From contig BQJC01000002.1 in assembly GCA_021604505.1 (NCBI GenBank), positions 620,001-684,000 of the forward strand: a DNA stretch of 64,000 nt, written 5' to 3'. A program made the position numbers and the translations under genes. Under the pieces are notes generated by a model, which made no database searches, was not told the origin of the DNA, and saw only the letters and a list, made by a program, of their open reading frames with translations. This DNA is from Nitrospinaceae bacterium (GTDB lineage: Bacteria; Nitrospinota; Nitrospinia; Nitrospinales; VA-1). Shown piece after piece: positions 17,931 to 31,825 of this stretch (position 1 is the stretch's first letter; the number at the start of each line of letters is the position of its first letter).

Positions 17931-18458
17931 GTGGCAAATCCAGCGAAGCAGGAAGCGGTCAAGGAATTGAATGCGTTGTTTCAGAAGGCGTCGGCAGGTG
18001 TGCTGGCCGATTATCAGGGGATCGATGCCCCCAGTATTGCGGCTCTGCGGTCAAACATGAGGGGCCGTGCGGTGGAGTTTCGAGTCATCAAGAACACCCT
18101 GGCAAAGCTTGCGGCGAAAAACACTCCTTTCGAGGCGCTGGATAGCAATTTTAAAGGGCCGATTTCGGTGTTACTGAGTTTCGATGATCCGGTGGCGCCT
18201 GCAAAAGCCCTGGCCGACTGCCGAAAAGCGGATGCGAAAAAGACCCCGAAGGTGATTTGCGGCTTGGTCGACGGGAAGTTGATTTCCGCCGATGAGGTGA
18301 AGGCGCTGGCCGATTTGCCTTCCAGGGAAGAGCTGCTCTCTCAGATGCTTTCTGTGTTCCAGGGGCCCACCACCAGTTTTGCCGGTGTGTTCAGCAGTTT
18401 GCTTAGAAAGCTCGTGGGTACGCTTGATGCCGTGCGAGAGAAAAAAGCGGCAGGTTGA
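17931..18458 (+). CDS. rplJ: 50S ribosomal protein L10
   Basis: 175 residues, GTG start. N-terminal rRNA-binding domain with DYQGIDAPSIAALR and a C-terminal helix that anchors L12 dimers. The 66-base gap before it contains a small CCCG/CGGG stem (about 17888-17901), a possible remnant of an L10 leader; too short to call. Confidence 0.97.
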   Translation: MANPAKQEAVKELNALFQKASAGVLADYQGIDAPSIAALRSNMRGRAVEFRVIKNTLAKLAAKNTPFEALDSNFKGPISVLLSFDDPVAPAKALADCRKADAKKTPKVICGLVDGKLISADEVKALADLPSREELLSQMLSVFQGPTTSFAGVFSSLLRKLVGTLDAVREKKAAG

Positions 18459-18568
18459 TTAGAATTATAGGAATTTATTATCAGGGGGGATTGGGAGATT
18501 CCCGTTTGAAATAGTTTTATCGAAAAAACTAAACCATTTAAAAAATTGCAAGTTGAAAGGAGAGCGTG

Positions 18569-18946
<378 letters not shown>

Positions 18947-19027
18947 GAAGGAGGAGCCACTTCTCTGCGAGCCTGAGAGAACCCCTATTTCATTAATTTT
19001 CTCATTCATTCAAAGGTAAGACAAAAT

Positions 19028-22000
19028 ATGTCAGAAATGCGTTCCCAGAGAGCGATTGGAAACCTTAGAACCAGACACAATTTTGCCCGTATTCATGTAA
19101 TCGATGAAATTCCTAACCTGATTGAAATTCAAAAGAAATCCTTTGAGTCTTTTATTCAATGGGATACTGCCCCCGAGAAACGCGAAGTCAAAGGCCTTGA
19201 AGAGGTTTTTCAGGATGTATTTCCTATTGCCGACCTGAATATCAATGCCCGCATCGAATATGTTGGCTTTGAGGTTGGGGTTTGGGAATGTGGTTGCGGG
19301 GAATACAAGGAGCTGGGCGGACCGGGAGTGGTCTGTCAGAAGTGCGGACAGGAAGTCGCTTATAACGAAAAACATAAGCTCAGCGAGTGCCGGCAAAAAG
19401 GCCTGACCTATGCCGATCCGATAAAGCTCATGGTTCGGTTGGTTTTGTTTGATCGCGAGCGTGTCGATGTCACCCCGAAAGCGCTGAAGGACTTAATCGG
19501 AAAATATATTGTTGAGGATGTCAGGCTCACCGAAAAAGGCAAGGCCATTGTCCCCGCCCGGACGGAAATCACAGAAGACGTTGTTCAAAAACTGCTGGAT
19601 GAGAAAATCCCACAGATCACCGTAAACTCCGTTCGCGAAGTCAAAGAGCAGAAAATATTTCTGGGTGAGATGCCGATGATGGGTCCGACCGGGACCTTCA
19701 TGATCAACGGGGTCGAGCGGGTGATCGTGAGTCAGATGCACCGTTCGCCAGGTGCTTTCTTCTCTCACGACAAGGGGAAGTCGCACATCAGCGGCAAGAT
19801 TCTATTTTCCGCGCGCATCATCCCGGACCGGGGTTCCTGGGTCGATTTCGAGTTTGACATCAAGGATATTTTGCATGTGAAAATCGACAGGCGCCGCAAG
19901 CTTCCCGCGACGATTTTACTGCAAGCCTATGGCATGACCAGCAAGGAGATTCTTGAGACTTTTTATGCGGTGGAAAAAATCAACATATCCGCCAAGGATT
20001 CCCGGTTCTCCATGGGGTCAAAAAATCTATTGATCGGTTTTAAGGTTCTGGAAGACATCATCGACCCCAAGACGAATGATGTGATTTTGAAAGCCAACAA
20101 GAAGGTGACCCCGGCGGTTGCCAAAAAGATTTCCCGGTTGGCCCGCTCGTCCAAGGTTGAAATTGATGAAGAAGGCCTGATTGGGCGTTTCCTCTTTGAG
20201 GAGATCGTGAATAAAGAAACCGGCGAGGTGTTTGCCGAGGTGAATCAGCCCATCACGGTGGAAATCCTCGATTTTATTAAAGACAATCATCTTACCGAGA
20301 TTCAAATTCTGCGCATCGATGAAGATGCTTCCGACACGGCGCTGCGCGATACTTTGGCGGCGGGAAAAATTGACTCGCAGGAAGACGCCATTCGCGAGAT
20401 TTATAAGCGCCTGCGTCCCGGTGATCCACCGACGCCGGAGATAGCCAAATCGCTTTTCTGGAATTTGTTTTCCAATCCCAAGCGTTACAATCTTTCGGTT
20501 GTGGGCCGCATCAAAATGAACCAGAAGTTCGGTCTGGATATTCCATTGGAGAACCGGCTGCTGAATCTGGAAGATCTCAAAGCCGTCATGAAGTACATCA
20601 TCGACCTGAGAAACGGCATCGGTCAGATTGACGACATTGACCATCTGGGCAATCGGCGGGTTCGCGCAGTCGGCGAATCGCTGGAAAACCAGTTTCGTGT
20701 CGGGTTGGTCCGGATGGAACGGGCGATCATCGAGCGGATGTCGATTCAGGACTTGGAAGGCTCCATGCCGCATGACCTGATCAACTCCAAGCCGGTGACC
20801 GCGGCGATCAAAGAATTTTTTGGCAGCAGCCAGTTGTCGCAATTCATGGACCAGACCAATCCGTTGTCCGAGGTCACTCACAAGCGCCGTTTGAGCGCTT
20901 TGGGTCCGGGCGGGTTGACAAGAGAGCGCGCCGGGTTTGAAGTTCGTGATGTGCATCCGACGCATTATGGCCGTATTTGTCCGATCGAGACTCCTGAGGG
21001 GCCCAACATCGGACTGATCGCATCTCTTAGCACTTACGCCAGGGTCAACGAATACGGGTTCATCGAAACACCGTATCGAAAGGTGAAAAACGGTTATGCC
21101 AAGAGCGATATAGAGTTTCACACCGCATTGATTGAAGACCAGTTCATCATTGCTCAGGCGAACGCGGAACTGGATGAAGATAAAAAGTTTTCCAACGAGA
21201 TCATTTCAGCGCGTAAAGGCGGAGATTTTATTCTCTCCCCCAGCGACAAAGTCGATTACATGGATGTGTCGCCCAAGCAGTTGATCAGCGTCGCCGCATC
21301 GCTCATTCCGTTTTTGGAAAACGACGACGCCAACCGCGCTCTGATGGGTTCCAATATGCAGCGCCAGGCCGTTCCTCTTTTGCAGGCGGAGGCCCCTTTA
21401 GTGGGTACGGGCATGGAGGTGATGGTGGCGCATGATTCCGGCGCCGTCATCATTGCAGAAAACGATGGAGAAGTGATCAGTGCCGATGCCACCCGAATCG
21501 TTGTCAGAACCCAGGGTAAAAAGCGAGGACACGTCAAAAACAAACGCAGTCGATTGGTTGACTCGAATGTGGATATCTATACCCTGAATAAATATCAACG
21601 GTCGAATCAGAACACCTGTATCAATCAGAAGCCGTTGGTGACCTCCGGAACGAAGGTTAAGGCCGGCGATGTTCTGGCCGACGGGCCTTCGACCGATCGC
21701 GGGGAGTTGGCGCTGGGGCGAAACGCGCTGGTTGCGTTCATGCCCTGGGAAGGTTACAACTTTGAGGATGCGATCATCGTTGGTGAGCGGTTGGTCAAGG
21801 AAGATGTTTACACCTCCATCCACATTGAAGAGTTTGAAGTGGAGGCGCGCGATACCAAGCAGGGGAAGGAAGAAATCACCCGCGACATTTCCAACGTCGG
21901 GGAAGAGGCTCTCAAAAATCTGGACGACAGCGGCATCATCCGAATCGGCGCAGCGGTCAAGGCAAATGATATTCTGGTGGGAAAGGTGACGCCAAAGGGT

Positions 22001-23248
22001 GAAACCCAGCTCAGCCCGGAAGAAAAACTCTTGAAGGCCATTTTTGGCGAAAAAGCCGGTGACGTGCGCGACACTTCACTTCGCGTTCCCCCAGGCGTGT
22101 CGGGAACCGTGATCGATGTGAAGGTGTTCTCCAGAAAGGGCGTCGATAAGGATTCCCGCACGCTGGCTATTGAAGAAGAAGAAATCAGCCGCATCGAAAC
22201 CGATTTCAATGATGAGATTAAAATTGTCAAAAGCGAGACCGAAAAAGGGGTCGTTCAATTGCTTTTAGGCAAGCAGGTCGCGAAGCCCGCCACCATCGGC
22301 AAACACAGTTTTAAAAAGGGAGATGTGCTGTCCGAGGAGATGCTGGCAAAAGTCGGGCTCAAGGATCTGGTGAAAATTCCAGCCAAAGATGTCGACCCCG
22401 ATCAGTTGGAGGCTATGGAAGAAAGCTGTAAGGATCAGGTGCATATCCTTAAAACCATGATGGACGAGAAAATCTCACGATTAAAAAAAGGTGACGATCT
22501 TGCGCCTGGGGTCATCAAGCTGGTCAAGGTGTTCATGGCCATGAAGCGAAAACTGCAGGTAGGCGATAAGATGGCAGGACGGCACGGAAATAAAGGCGTC
22601 GTGTCGAAAATCGTTCCTGAAGAAGACCTGCCATACATGGAAGATGGAACCCCGATCGAGCTCATTTTAAACCCGCTCGGCGTTCCCTCCCGAATGAATG
22701 TGGGGCAGATCTTGGAAACAAACCTGGGGATGGCGGCAAAAGCCACGGGGAAACACATGGCCACTCCGGTTTTTGACGGCGCCAAGGAAGAAGAAGTCCG
22801 TGCTTTCCTGGAAGAGGGCAACTGTTCACCGACCGGCAAGGTGACCCTCTATGATGGACGCGCCGGGTATCCCTTTCGCCAGCAGGTGATGGTGGGCTAT
22901 ATTTACATGCTGAAATTGCATCACCTGGTCGATGATAAAATCCATGCTCGTTCCACCGGTCCCTATTCTCTGGTCACTCAGCAGCCGCTGGGAGGGAAGG
23001 CGCAGTTCGGTGGGCAAAGACTCGGGGAAATGGAGGTCTGGGCTCTGGAAGCTTATGGTGCGGCCTATACCCTGCAGGAGATGTTGACGGTAAAATCCGA
23101 TGATGTCGAAGGTCGCAAGCGAATGTACGAAGCGATCGTCAAGGGCGATACAAATTTAAACCCCAGTTTGCCCGAATCGTTCAACGTTCTCGTCAAGGAG
23201 TTGCAGAGTCTGGCGATCGACGTGGAATTGATAGAATCCGAAAAATAA
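19028..23248 (+). CDS. rpoB: RNA polymerase beta subunit, with unusual insertions in the N-terminal lobe
   Basis: 1406 residues, about 60 more than E. coli beta. The conserved core is intact: the rifampicin region [20 protein letters not shown] is of sensitive type, and the C-terminal clamp [20 protein letters not shown] is present. Two insertions distinguish it. Residues about 86-110 hold a four-cysteine element (Cys88, 90, 103, 106) strongly resembling the zinc-binding domain of beta-prime. Residues about 146-203 hold an additional copy of the roughly 45-residue module that recurs at about 340-380 and 389-430. The usual flanking sequences (IEYVGFEVG before; [13 protein letters not shown] after) show the first is inserted into an otherwise normal lobe. 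Confidence 0.98.
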   Translation: MSEMRSQRAIGNLRTRHNFARIHVIDEIPNLIEIQKKSFESFIQWDTAPEKREVKGLEEVFQDVFPIADLNINARIEYVGFEVGVWECGCGEYKELGGPGVVCQKCGQEVAYNEKHKLSECRQKGLTYADPIKLMVRLVLFDRERVDVTPKALKDLIGKYIVEDVRLTEKGKAIVPARTEITEDVVQKLLDEKIPQITVNSVREVKEQKIFLGEMPMMGPTGTFMINGVERVIVSQMHRSPGAFFSHDKGKSHISGKILFSARIIPDRGSWVDFEFDIKDILHVKIDRRRKLPATILLQAYGMTSKEILETFYAVEKINISAKDSRFSMGSKNLLIGFKVLEDIIDPKTNDVILKANKKVTPAVAKKISRLARSSKVEIDEEGLIGRFLFEEIVNKETGEVFAEVNQPITVEILDFIKDNHLTEIQILRIDEDASDTALRDTLAAGKIDSQEDAIREIYKRLRPGDPPTPEIAKSLFWNLFSNPKRYNLSVVGRIKMNQKFGLDIPLENRLLNLEDLKAVMKYIIDLRNGIGQIDDIDHLGNRRVRAVGESLENQFRVGLVRMERAIIERMSIQDLEGSMPHDLINSKPVTAAIKEFFGSSQLSQFMDQTNPLSEVTHKRRLSALGPGGLTRERAGFEVRDVHPTHYGRICPIETPEGPNIGLIASLSTYARVNEYGFIETPYRKVKNGYAKSDIEFHTALIEDQFIIAQANAELDEDKKFSNEIISARKGGDFILSPSDKVDYMDVSPKQLISVAASLIPFLENDDANRALMGSNMQRQAVPLLQAEAPLVGTGMEVMVAHDSGAVIIAENDGEVISADATRIVVRTQGKKRGHVKNKRSRLVDSNVDIYTLNKYQRSNQNTCINQKPLVTSGTKVKAGDVLADGPSTDRGELALGRNALVAFMPWEGYNFEDAIIVGERLVKEDVYTSIHIEEFEVEARDTKQGKEEITRDISNVGEEALKNLDDSGIIRIGAAVKANDILVGKVTPKGETQLSPEEKLLKAIFGEKAGDVRDTSLRVPPGVSGTVIDVKVFSRKGVDKDSRTLAIEEEEISRIETDFNDEIKIVKSETEKGVVQLLLGKQVAKPATIGKHSFKKGDVLSEEMLAKVGLKDLVKIPAKDVDPDQLEAMEESCKDQVHILKTMMDEKISRLKKGDDLAPGVIKLVKVFMAMKRKLQVGDKMAGRHGNKGVVSKIVPEEDLPYMEDGTPIELILNPLGVPSRMNVGQILETNLGMAAKATGKHMATPVFDGAKEEEVRAFLEEGNCSPTGKVTLYDGRAGYPFRQQVMVGYIYMLKLHHLVDDKIHARSTGPYSLVTQQPLGGKAQFGGQRLGEMEVWALEAYGAAYTLQEMLTVKSDDVEGRKRMYEAIVKGDTNLNPSLPESFNVLVKELQSLAIDVELIESEK

Positions 23249-23320
23249 AGTTCCAGAAATCATATCCAACCCCAAGGGTTGAAAAGAGTTTTTATAAATC
23301 CTCTATAGGAGATAAACCTG

Positions 23321-26300
23321 GTGGATAGCTTTACATTATTTGAAAAGCCCAAAAATCCCATCATGTTTGACGCCATGCGTGTTCGACTGGCGTCACCCGA
23401 GAAAATTCGTTCCTGGTCGTACGGAGAAGTAAAGAAACCCGAAACCATCAACTACCGGACATTTAAGCCCGAACGGGATGGATTATTCTGTGCAAAAATC
23501 TTCGGTCCGGTCAAGGATTGGGAATGCAACTGCGGAAAGTACAAACGCATGAAGCACAAGGGAGTGGTTTGTGAAAAGTGCGGTGTTGAAGTCATCCTGT
23601 CCAAAGTGCGAAGAGAGCGGATGGGCCACATCGAACTCGCCAGCCCGGTGGCTCATATCTGGTATTTCAAGGGTCTTCCAAGTCGGCTCGGCCACATTCT
23701 GGATATCAGTCTGAAGGATCTGGAGCGGGTCATCTATTTTGAAAACTACATCGTGGTGGACCCCGGCGATTCCGACCTCAAAGAAGGGCAGCTCCTGAGC
23801 GAGGACGAATTCCGTGAAAATGAGCTGGAATTTGCCGACACCTTCAAGGCCAGTATTGGCGCCGAAGGAATTCTGGAGCTGTTAAAGCAGATCAACCTGG
23901 ACGAATTGGCGGTAACGCTTAAAGAAGACATGCTGACCACCAAGTCGGTCATGAACAAGAGAAAGTTCGCCAAACGTTTAAAAATCATTGAGGCCTTTCG
24001 TAAATCGGGGAACCGGCCGGAATGGATGATTCTAAAAGTCATCCCGGTAATACCGCCGGAACTCAGGCCGCTTGTGCCGCTGGATGGCGGCAGGTTTGCC
24101 ACATCGGACTTGAACGATCTCTATCGAAGGGTCATCAACAGGAACAACCGCTTGAAACGGCTTCAGGAGTTGAAAGCCCCGCAAATCATCATTCGCAACG
24201 AAAAGCGCATGTTGCAGGAAGCGGTTTCTGCTCTGTTTGACAACGGCAGACGCGGGCGAACCCTGCGCGGCACCAACAAGCGGCCGCTGAAATCCTTAAG
24301 CGATATGTTGAAGGGAAAGCAAGGGCGGTTTCGGCAGAACCTGTTAGGAAAGCGCGTGGATTATTCGGGCCGTTCGGTAATCGTCGTGGGGCCGGAATTG
24401 AAGTTTCACCAGTGCGGACTTCCCAAAAAGATGGCGCTGGAATTGTTCAAGCCGTTTATTTTTAACCGGCTCGAGCAAAAAGGCTATGCCGCCACAATAA
24501 AAACAGCGAAAAAGATGGTCGAGCAGGAACGATCCGAAGTGTGGGAGGTGCTGGAAGAAGTGGTGCAGGATCATGTCGTTCTCTTGAACCGCGCACCCAC
24601 CCTGCACAGGCTGGGAATCCAGGCATTTCAACCCATTCTCATCGAAGGCAAGGCCATCCAGATCCATCCTCTCGTTTGTACCGCGTTCAACGCCGATTTT
24701 GACGGTGACCAGATGGCTGTACACGTTCCTTTGTCGATGGAAGCCAGGGTGGAGTCGAAACTGTTGATGATGTCCACCAACAATGTATTGTCTCCCTCCA
24801 ATGGCCGGCCCATTGCCGTGCCCTCTCAGGATATTGTGCTGGGTTGCTACTACATGACCAAAATTCGCGGTGCCATGCAGGGTGAGGGAAAAGTGTTTGC
24901 CGGGCCAAAAGAGGTGATTGCCGCCTTTGATGCCGATGCCGTCGACTTGCAGGCCCGTATCATTGTGAGAATCAACGGGGAATTGGTTCAGACGACCACG
25001 GGCCGCGTGCTCATGGGGGAAATATTGCCGAAGGAAATGCCTTTCTCCCTGGTGAACCGGCTGCTGGATAAGAAATCTCTCTCCGACTTGATTTCGCAAT
25101 CCTTTCTTCGCATGGGCCGTGAGCGAACCGTGATATTGCTCGATGACGTCAAGCGATTGGGCTTTAAATATGCCACAGAAGCGGGGTTGACGATTTCCAT
25201 GGATCAAATGCGGATTCCGCAAGCGAAAAATACACTCGTCAAAAAAACCAACGACGAAGTCCTCAGGGTATACAACCAATACCGCGATGGGCTGATAACC
25301 AATGGCGAGCGCTACAATAAAGTCATCGACATCTGGGCGCATGTGACCGAAAAAGTGTCCGAAGAAATGTTTCGCGAACTGGAAGAGGAAGACGAGAGAA
25401 TCATCGCCGGTGAAGATGAGAAGAATTTCAACTCCATTTTTATCATGGCCGATTCGGGCGCAAGAGGGAGTGCCCAGCAACTCCGCCAGTTGGCTGGAAT
25501 GCGCGGCTTGATGGCCAAGCCTTCCGGTGAAATCATCGAAACGCCCATCACGGCAAATTTCCGTGAAGGCTTGTCGGTCATACAGTATTTTATTTCCACC
25601 CACGGCGCTAGAAAAGGCCTGGCGGACACGGCTCTAAAAACCGCCAATTCGGGCTATCTGACCCGACGCCTGGTGGATGTGGCCCAGGATATCATTATTC
25701 AGGAAGATGATTGCGGAACCATGAAGGGGGCGCTCGTTTCATCCCTCGTCGAGGCCGGCGAGATCATTCAGCCTCTTAATGAGAGAATCCTTGGGCGGAC
25801 GGCTCTGGAAGATGTGATCGATCCTTTCACCGATGAGGTTTTGGTGAAGGCGAATGACTTGATTGATGAGGGTCGGGTTGAGGCGATTGATAATGCCGGT
25901 ATCGAGAGCGTATGGCTGCGCTCCTGTCTTACCTGTGAATCAAAGCACGGCATCTGCATCAAGTGTTACGGACGCAATATGGCGACCCTGGACTGGGTGG
26001 AAGTCGGCGAGCCCGTCGGCGTCATCGCGGCGCAGTCGATCGGCGAACCGGGGACCCAGCTCACCATGCGGACTTTTCACATTGGCGGCACGGCAAGCCG
26101 CGTGGTGGAACAAACCACCTTGAGCACCAAAAGAGGTGGAGTTGTTCAGTATAAGGGGTTGCGCACCATCAAGAATCAACGGGGCGAGATCGTGGTCATG
26201 AACCGCAACGGTCACATAATCATCCAGGATGAGAATGGCCGCGAGAAGGAAAAATATGCCGTGGTCTATGGCGCCAAGTTAAAAGTCAATGACGAGCAGG

Positions 26301-27406
26301 AAGTGCAGACCGATCAAACGCTGGTGGAGTGGGATCCTTATACAAATTCCATTTTGACGGAAGTTGCTGGAACCATCGCCTACGGAGACCTCATCGAAGG
26401 GTTGACCATGAAGGAAGACTTCGATGAAATCACCGGGCTTTCGACCAAAGTCATCATCAGTCACCGCGATGAAAAGAAGCAGCCACGTATCTCCATCAAG
26501 GACGAGCAGGGTGAAACCGTCCGCCGCTATCTTTTGCCGGCCGGGGCGCACGTCAACGTGCATGAAGGGGACGCCGTGAACGCTGGCGATGTCATCGTCA
26601 AAATTCCCCGCGAATCCGCCAAGACCAAAGATATCACCGGGGGTCTTCCGCGCGTGGCAGAGCTTTTTGAGGCCAGAAAGCCGCACGAGCAGGCCACGAT
26701 TTCCGAAATTTCCGGAAAGGTGAAGTTTGGCGGTTTTGTCAAGGGAATGAGGAAGGTGGTTGTGGTCAGCGACGCCGGAGATGAATGTGAATACCTGATT
26801 CCCCGCGGCAAACACATCAACGTCCATGAGGAGGATGAAGTGGTGGCTGGCGAAGCCTTGATGGATGGCGCTTCAAACCCGCATGATATCCTCAAGGTAT
26901 TGGGAGAAAAAGAGCTTCAAAATTATCTGGTCAACGAAGTTCAGGAGGTCTACCGCTTACAGGGCGTAGCCATCAACGACAAGCACATTGAAGTGATCGT
27001 CCGCCAGATGCTGAGACATCTCATCGTCGAAGATCCGGGAGACACGGAATTTTTGGTCGGCGAACAGGTGACCAAAAAAGTATTCAATGAGGTGAATCAG
27101 GAAGTTATCAAGGGCAAAAAGAAGCCCGCCAAAGGAGTTCCGGTTCTATTGGGGATCACAAAGTCCTCACTGAGTACAGAAAGCTTTATCTCTGCGGCAT
27201 CCTTCCAGGAGACGACCCGGGTTTTGACCGAGGTCAGTGTCAGCGGCAAGCAAGACAACCTGGTCGGATTGAAAGAGAATGTGATCATGGGCCGCTTGAT
27301 TCCGGCTGGCACGGGTTGCCGCGCATATTCGGGAATTCGAATTGAAGAGCCGGAAATGGAAGAAGTAGAAAAACAAGTGGAAGAAGTGCCCTTGGAAGTA
27401 GAATAA
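23321..27406 (+). CDS. rpoC: RNA polymerase beta-prime subunit
   Basis: 1361 residues, GTG start. N-terminal zinc-binding domain with Cys69, 71, 84, 87; catalytic NADFDGD with Asp459, 461 and 463; second zinc cluster [14 protein letters not shown]; trigger-loop and bridge-helix region [16 protein letters not shown]. Separated from rpoB by 72 bases and cotranscribed. No terminator is visible after it; the next genes have their own promoter. Confidence 0.99.
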   Translation: MDSFTLFEKPKNPIMFDAMRVRLASPEKIRSWSYGEVKKPETINYRTFKPERDGLFCAKIFGPVKDWECNCGKYKRMKHKGVVCEKCGVEVILSKVRRERMGHIELASPVAHIWYFKGLPSRLGHILDISLKDLERVIYFENYIVVDPGDSDLKEGQLLSEDEFRENELEFADTFKASIGAEGILELLKQINLDELAVTLKEDMLTTKSVMNKRKFAKRLKIIEAFRKSGNRPEWMILKVIPVIPPELRPLVPLDGGRFATSDLNDLYRRVINRNNRLKRLQELKAPQIIIRNEKRMLQEAVSALFDNGRRGRTLRGTNKRPLKSLSDMLKGKQGRFRQNLLGKRVDYSGRSVIVVGPELKFHQCGLPKKMALELFKPFIFNRLEQKGYAATIKTAKKMVEQERSEVWEVLEEVVQDHVVLLNRAPTLHRLGIQAFQPILIEGKAIQIHPLVCTAFNADFDGDQMAVHVPLSMEARVESKLLMMSTNNVLSPSNGRPIAVPSQDIVLGCYYMTKIRGAMQGEGKVFAGPKEVIAAFDADAVDLQARIIVRINGELVQTTTGRVLMGEILPKEMPFSLVNRLLDKKSLSDLISQSFLRMGRERTVILLDDVKRLGFKYATEAGLTISMDQMRIPQAKNTLVKKTNDEVLRVYNQYRDGLITNGERYNKVIDIWAHVTEKVSEEMFRELEEEDERIIAGEDEKNFNSIFIMADSGARGSAQQLRQLAGMRGLMAKPSGEIIETPITANFREGLSVIQYFISTHGARKGLADTALKTANSGYLTRRLVDVAQDIIIQEDDCGTMKGALVSSLVEAGEIIQPLNERILGRTALEDVIDPFTDEVLVKANDLIDEGRVEAIDNAGIESVWLRSCLTCESKHGICIKCYGRNMATLDWVEVGEPVGVIAAQSIGEPGTQLTMRTFHIGGTASRVVEQTTLSTKRGGVVQYKGLRTIKNQRGEIVVMNRNGHIIIQDENGREKEKYAVVYGAKLKVNDEQEVQTDQTLVEWDPYTNSILTEVAGTIAYGDLIEGLTMKEDFDEITGLSTKVIISHRDEKKQPRISIKDEQGETVRRYLLPAGAHVNVHEGDAVNAGDVIVKIPRESAKTKDITGGLPRVAELFEARKPHEQATISEISGKVKFGGFVKGMRKVVVVSDAGDECEYLIPRGKHINVHEEDEVVAGEALMDGASNPHDILKVLGEKELQNYLVNEVQEVYRLQGVAINDKHIEVIVRQMLRHLIVEDPGDTEFLVGEQVTKKVFNEVNQEVIKGKKKPAKGVPVLLGITKSSLSTESFISAASFQETTRVLTEVSVSGKQDNLVGLKENVIMGRLIPAGTGCRAYSGIRIEEPEMEEVEKQVEEVPLEVE

Positions 27407-27430
27407 ACATTTTAAACAGGCGTATTTTGC

Positions 27431-27458
27431 TTGACTCGTGAGAAAAGGATGCTAGAAT
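27431..27458 (+). promoter_or_regulatory. Promoter of the str (rpsL) operon
   Basis: TTGACT at 27431-27436, a 16-base spacer and TAGAAT at 27453-27458, in the 170-base gap between rpoC and rpsL. It implies a leader of about 110 bases, which contains the stem listed next. Confidence 0.6.
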
Positions 27459-27518
27459 TACTGACTTTTCACGCCTCGAACTATCGAATTATAACCATTT
27501 GATTTTATTGCGGCATTC

Positions 27519-27543
27519 AGGAGCCCAGCTTGGGTGATCCTGT
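27519..27543 (+). other. Stem-loop in the rpsL leader
   Basis: CAGGA pairs with TCCTG, and inside it CCCA pairs with TGGG around a GCT loop. It lies 33 bases before the rpsL start, within the predicted transcript. Could be a ribosomal-protein binding site or an mRNA-stabilising structure; no T-run follows, so it is not a terminator. Confidence 0.45.
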
Positions 27544-27576
27544 GCCCCTGTGGTTATTTTATTAGGAGAGTACCAT

Positions 27577-27954
27577 TTGCCGACCATCAATCAACTAGTG
27601 CGCTCAGGCCGCAAGGCACCTGAGAGGAAAACTGCGAGTCCGGCCCTGAAATCGTGTCCGCAAAAAAGAGGTGTGTGTGTGAGGGTTTACACCTCCACCC
27701 CCAAAAAGCCAAATTCCGCATTGCGAAAAGTTGCCAGGGTCAGGCTGACAAACGGCATGGAAGTGACCACCTATATCCCCGGCGTCGGGCACAATTTGCA
27801 GGAACACTCCATCGTGATGATTCGCGGGGGGCGGGTCAAAGACCTTCCTGGCGTTCGCTATCACGTTGTCAGGGGTTCCCTCGATACCTTGGGGGTTGAA
27901 AGCAGAAAGCAGGGACGGTCCAAGTACGGCGCGAAGATGCCGAAAACCTCGTAA
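27577..27954 (+). CDS. rpsL: 30S ribosomal protein S12
   Basis: 125 residues. TTG start with AGGAGAG upstream, chosen because PTINQLVR is the conserved beginning. Decoding-centre motif [11 protein letters not shown] retains the wild-type (streptomycin-sensitive type) lysine. First gene of the str operon. Confidence 0.97.
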   Translation: MPTINQLVRSGRKAPERKTASPALKSCPQKRGVCVRVYTSTPKKPNSALRKVARVRLTNGMEVTTYIPGVGHNLQEHSIVMIRGGRVKDLPGVRYHVVRGSLDTLGVESRKQGRSKYGAKMPKTS

Positions 27955-27983
27955 ATTAATAGATATTCAACTAACCGGAAGTC

Positions 27984-28454
27984 ATGGCAAGAAGAAGAGA
28001 AGCGCAAAAGAGAAAAGTTTCCCCCGATCCCAAGTATAACGATATTCTCGTGGGCCGGTTCATCAATAATATTCTGCGTCAGGGGAAAAAGAGCCTGGCG
28101 GAGCGTATATTTTATTCCGCGTTGGATGCGGTTGGGGAAAAGGTCAATGACGATCCGATCAAGGTCTTCAGGAAAGCCGTTGAAAATGCGGCCCCTTTGC
28201 TTGAGGTGCGGTCGCGGCGCGTTGGCGGGGCGACTTACCAGGTGCCCGTTGAGGTGAATGAAAGCCGGCGGATTGCGCTCAGCATTCGCTGGGTGATTCA
28301 AAATGCCAGATCCCGGGCGGGAAAATCCATGTCCGAAAAGCTCACCGGGGAAATTGTGGATGCTTACAATAACGCCGGAGGCGCGATCAAAAAGAGGGAA
28401 GAAGTGCACCGTATGGCAGACGCCAACAAGGCATTCGCGCATTACCGGTGGTAA
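27984..28454 (+). CDS. rpsG: 30S ribosomal protein S7
   Basis: 156 residues, standard (RRREAQKRKVSPDPKYND start). Primary binder of the 16S 3' major domain and head organiser. In E. coli it controls its own operon; no equivalent site is evident in the 29-base gap before it. Confidence 0.98.
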   Translation: MARRREAQKRKVSPDPKYNDILVGRFINNILRQGKKSLAERIFYSALDAVGEKVNDDPIKVFRKAVENAAPLLEVRSRRVGGATYQVPVEVNESRRIALSIRWVIQNARSRAGKSMSEKLTGEIVDAYNNAGGAIKKREEVHRMADANKAFAHYRW

Positions 28455-28492
28455 AAATCCAGCAAACATCAGATAAAGAATAAATAAACAGC

Positions 28493-30592
28493 ATGAGCAA
28501 AAATTCACAGGTGGATAAAAGGCGCAATATTGGGATCATCGCCCACATCGACGCGGGGAAAACCACGACGACAGAGCGGATTCTGTATTATACCGGCCGA
28601 AGCCATAAAATTGGGGAAGTGCACGATGGCACGGCAACCATGGACTGGATGGAGCAAGAGCAAGAGCGCGGAATAACCATCACTTCCGCCGCCACCACCT
28701 GTTTTTGGGATGGCCACCAGATCAACATTATCGACACTCCCGGCCATGTGGATTTTACCGCGGAGGTGGAGCGTTCCCTGCGTGTTCTTGACGGCGCCAT
28801 CGGCGTTTTCTGTGCGGTTGGAGGTGTGGAACCGCAGTCGGAAACCGTATGGCGTCAGGCGTCCAAGTATAAGGTTCCCAGAATCGGTTTTGTCAATAAG
28901 ATGGACCGCTCCGGGGCGGATTTTCTTGGGTGCGTGGGTCAGATTAAAGATCGGTTGAATGCCAACCCTGTCATTTTGCAATTGCCTCTGGGGAGTGAAG
29001 AGAAATTTATCGGTGTGATCGACCTGGTCTTGATGAAGGCCAATGTGTATAGCGATGAGAAGGGTAAGGGCGAGATTTTCGATGAGGTTGAGATTCCCGA
29101 GGAATATAAGGAGCAGGCCGAAGAGTACAGGGAGTATTTGATGGAGGCGGTTTCCGATATCGATGAATCGATCATGGAGAGGTTTCTTGGTGGAGAGGAA
29201 GTCTCGACCGAGGAAATCTATGCGGCCTTGCGTAAGGGGGCCCTGGAGTTGAAATTCACTCCCATTTTTTGTGGAGCGGCCTTCAAGAATAAGGGCGTGC
29301 AGCAGCTTCTCAATGCAGTGGTTCATTACCTTCCCTCTCCGGTGGAGATTCCGGCGATCAAGGCAGAGAACCCCAATACCCAGGAAGAGGTGGTGCGGGA
29401 GCCGGATTCTAAGGAGCCGCTTTCCGCGTTAGCCTTTAAGATCATGACGGACCCCTTTGTCGGACAGTTGGCGTTTGTTCGCGTGTATTCAGGAGAATTG
29501 AAAAGCGGGTCTTATGTTTACAACTCCACGAAAAATCAGAGGGAGCGAGTCGGTCGCCTTCTCAGGATGCACGCAAATAAGAGGGAAGAGGTTCAGTCTG
29601 TGAAAGCGGGAGATATTGCCGCCGCAGTGGGGCTGAAAAAAACATTTACGGGGGATACTCTTTGTGTTCAGGATCATCCTGTGATATTGGAAGCCATTTC
29701 CTTTCCCGAGCCGGTCATCTCTGTGGCCATCGAGCCCAAAACCAAGGCGGAGCAGGATAAGCTTTCAGATTGTCTCATTAAGCTTCTTCAGGAAGATCCG
29801 ACCTTCAACGTTAAAGTGGATCCTGAAACCAATCAAACCGTCATTTCCGGAATGGGCGAGTTGCACCTTGAGATTCTGGTGGACAGAATGCGCCGTGAGT
29901 TTTCTCTGGACGTGAATGTTTCCAAGCCGCAGGTGGCTTACAAAGAGACCATCACCAAGCCCGTTGAGCACAATTTCAAGTACGTCAAGCAAACCGGTGG
30001 ACGGGGCCAGTACGGGCATGTGGAAATTCTGGTTGAGCCGAGAGAGCCGGGAACCGGATTTGAATTTGTGAATAAGATTGTTGGTGGCGCGATTCCCAGA
30101 GAGTATATCCCCGCCGTTCAAAAGGGGGTTGAGGAGGCGATGAGCCGGGGGGTTCTTTGTGGATACAACGTGGTGGATGTGGGGGTGACCCTGGTTGACG
30201 GTTCCTATCACGATGTGGATTCGTCTGAAATGGCATTTAAGATCTGTGCCTCTATCGCTTTCAAGGAGGCGTGCAATAAAGCCGCCCCTGTTTTATTGGA
30301 ACCCATCATGGATGTGGAAGTTGTGACCCCTGAGGATTTCATGGGGGATGTGATCGGAAACTTGAACTCCAAGCGGGGGAAGATAAAAGATCTGAGTGAC
30401 AGGGCGGGAGCCAAGGTGATTCGTTCTGAGGTTCCGCTTTCTGGAATGTTCGGGTACTCAACGGATTTGCGGTCGGCCACGCAGGGCCGGGCCACTTATT
30501 CCATGGAATTTTCGAAATACGAAGCCATTCCCTCCGCAATTGCGGAAGAATTGATTGCTAAGGCGACCGGCAAGGAAAAATTAGCGGTCTAA
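28493..30592 (+). CDS. fusA: Elongation factor G
   Basis: 699-residue translocase GTPase. G1 motif [12 protein letters not shown], switch [14 protein letters not shown]3 DTPGHVDFT and G4 [10 protein letters not shown] are all present. Normal length, no insertions. Follows rpsG by 38 bases. Confidence 0.98.
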   Translation: MSKNSQVDKRRNIGIIAHIDAGKTTTTERILYYTGRSHKIGEVHDGTATMDWMEQEQERGITITSAATTCFWDGHQINIIDTPGHVDFTAEVERSLRVLDGAIGVFCAVGGVEPQSETVWRQASKYKVPRIGFVNKMDRSGADFLGCVGQIKDRLNANPVILQLPLGSEEKFIGVIDLVLMKANVYSDEKGKGEIFDEVEIPEEYKEQAEEYREYLMEAVSDIDESIMERFLGGEEVSTEEIYAALRKGALELKFTPIFCGAAFKNKGVQQLLNAVVHYLPSPVEIPAIKAENPNTQEEVVREPDSKEPLSALAFKIMTDPFVGQLAFVRVYSGELKSGSYVYNSTKNQRERVGRLLRMHANKREEVQSVKAGDIAAAVGLKKTFTGDTLCVQDHPVILEAISFPEPVISVAIEPKTKAEQDKLSDCLIKLLQEDPTFNVKVDPETNQTVISGMGELHLEILVDRMRREFSLDVNVSKPQVAYKETITKPVEHNFKYVKQTGGRGQYGHVEILVEPREPGTGFEFVNKIVGGAIPREYIPAVQKGVEEAMSRGVLCGYNVVDVGVTLVDGSYHDVDSSEMAFKICASIAFKEACNKAAPVLLEPIMDVEVVTPEDFMGDVIGNLNSKRGKIKDLSDRAGAKVIRSEVPLSGMFGYSTDLRSATQGRATYSMEFSKYEAIPSAIAEELIAKATGKEKLAV

Positions 30593-30634
30593 CAAGAAAC
30601 CAAAAAAAACAAACATAATCTGGAGTAAATCAGC

Positions 30635-31824
<1,190 letters not shown>

Positions 31825-31825
<1 letters not shown>

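Noticed and set aside
20027-21121. 364-codon minus-strand frame inside rpoB
   Set aside because: Shadow of the rpoB reading frame, with no ribosome-binding site or family signature.
24344-25603. 419-codon minus-strand frame inside rpoC
   Set aside because: Mirror of the conserved rpoC frame; histidine- and glutamine-rich nonsense sequence.
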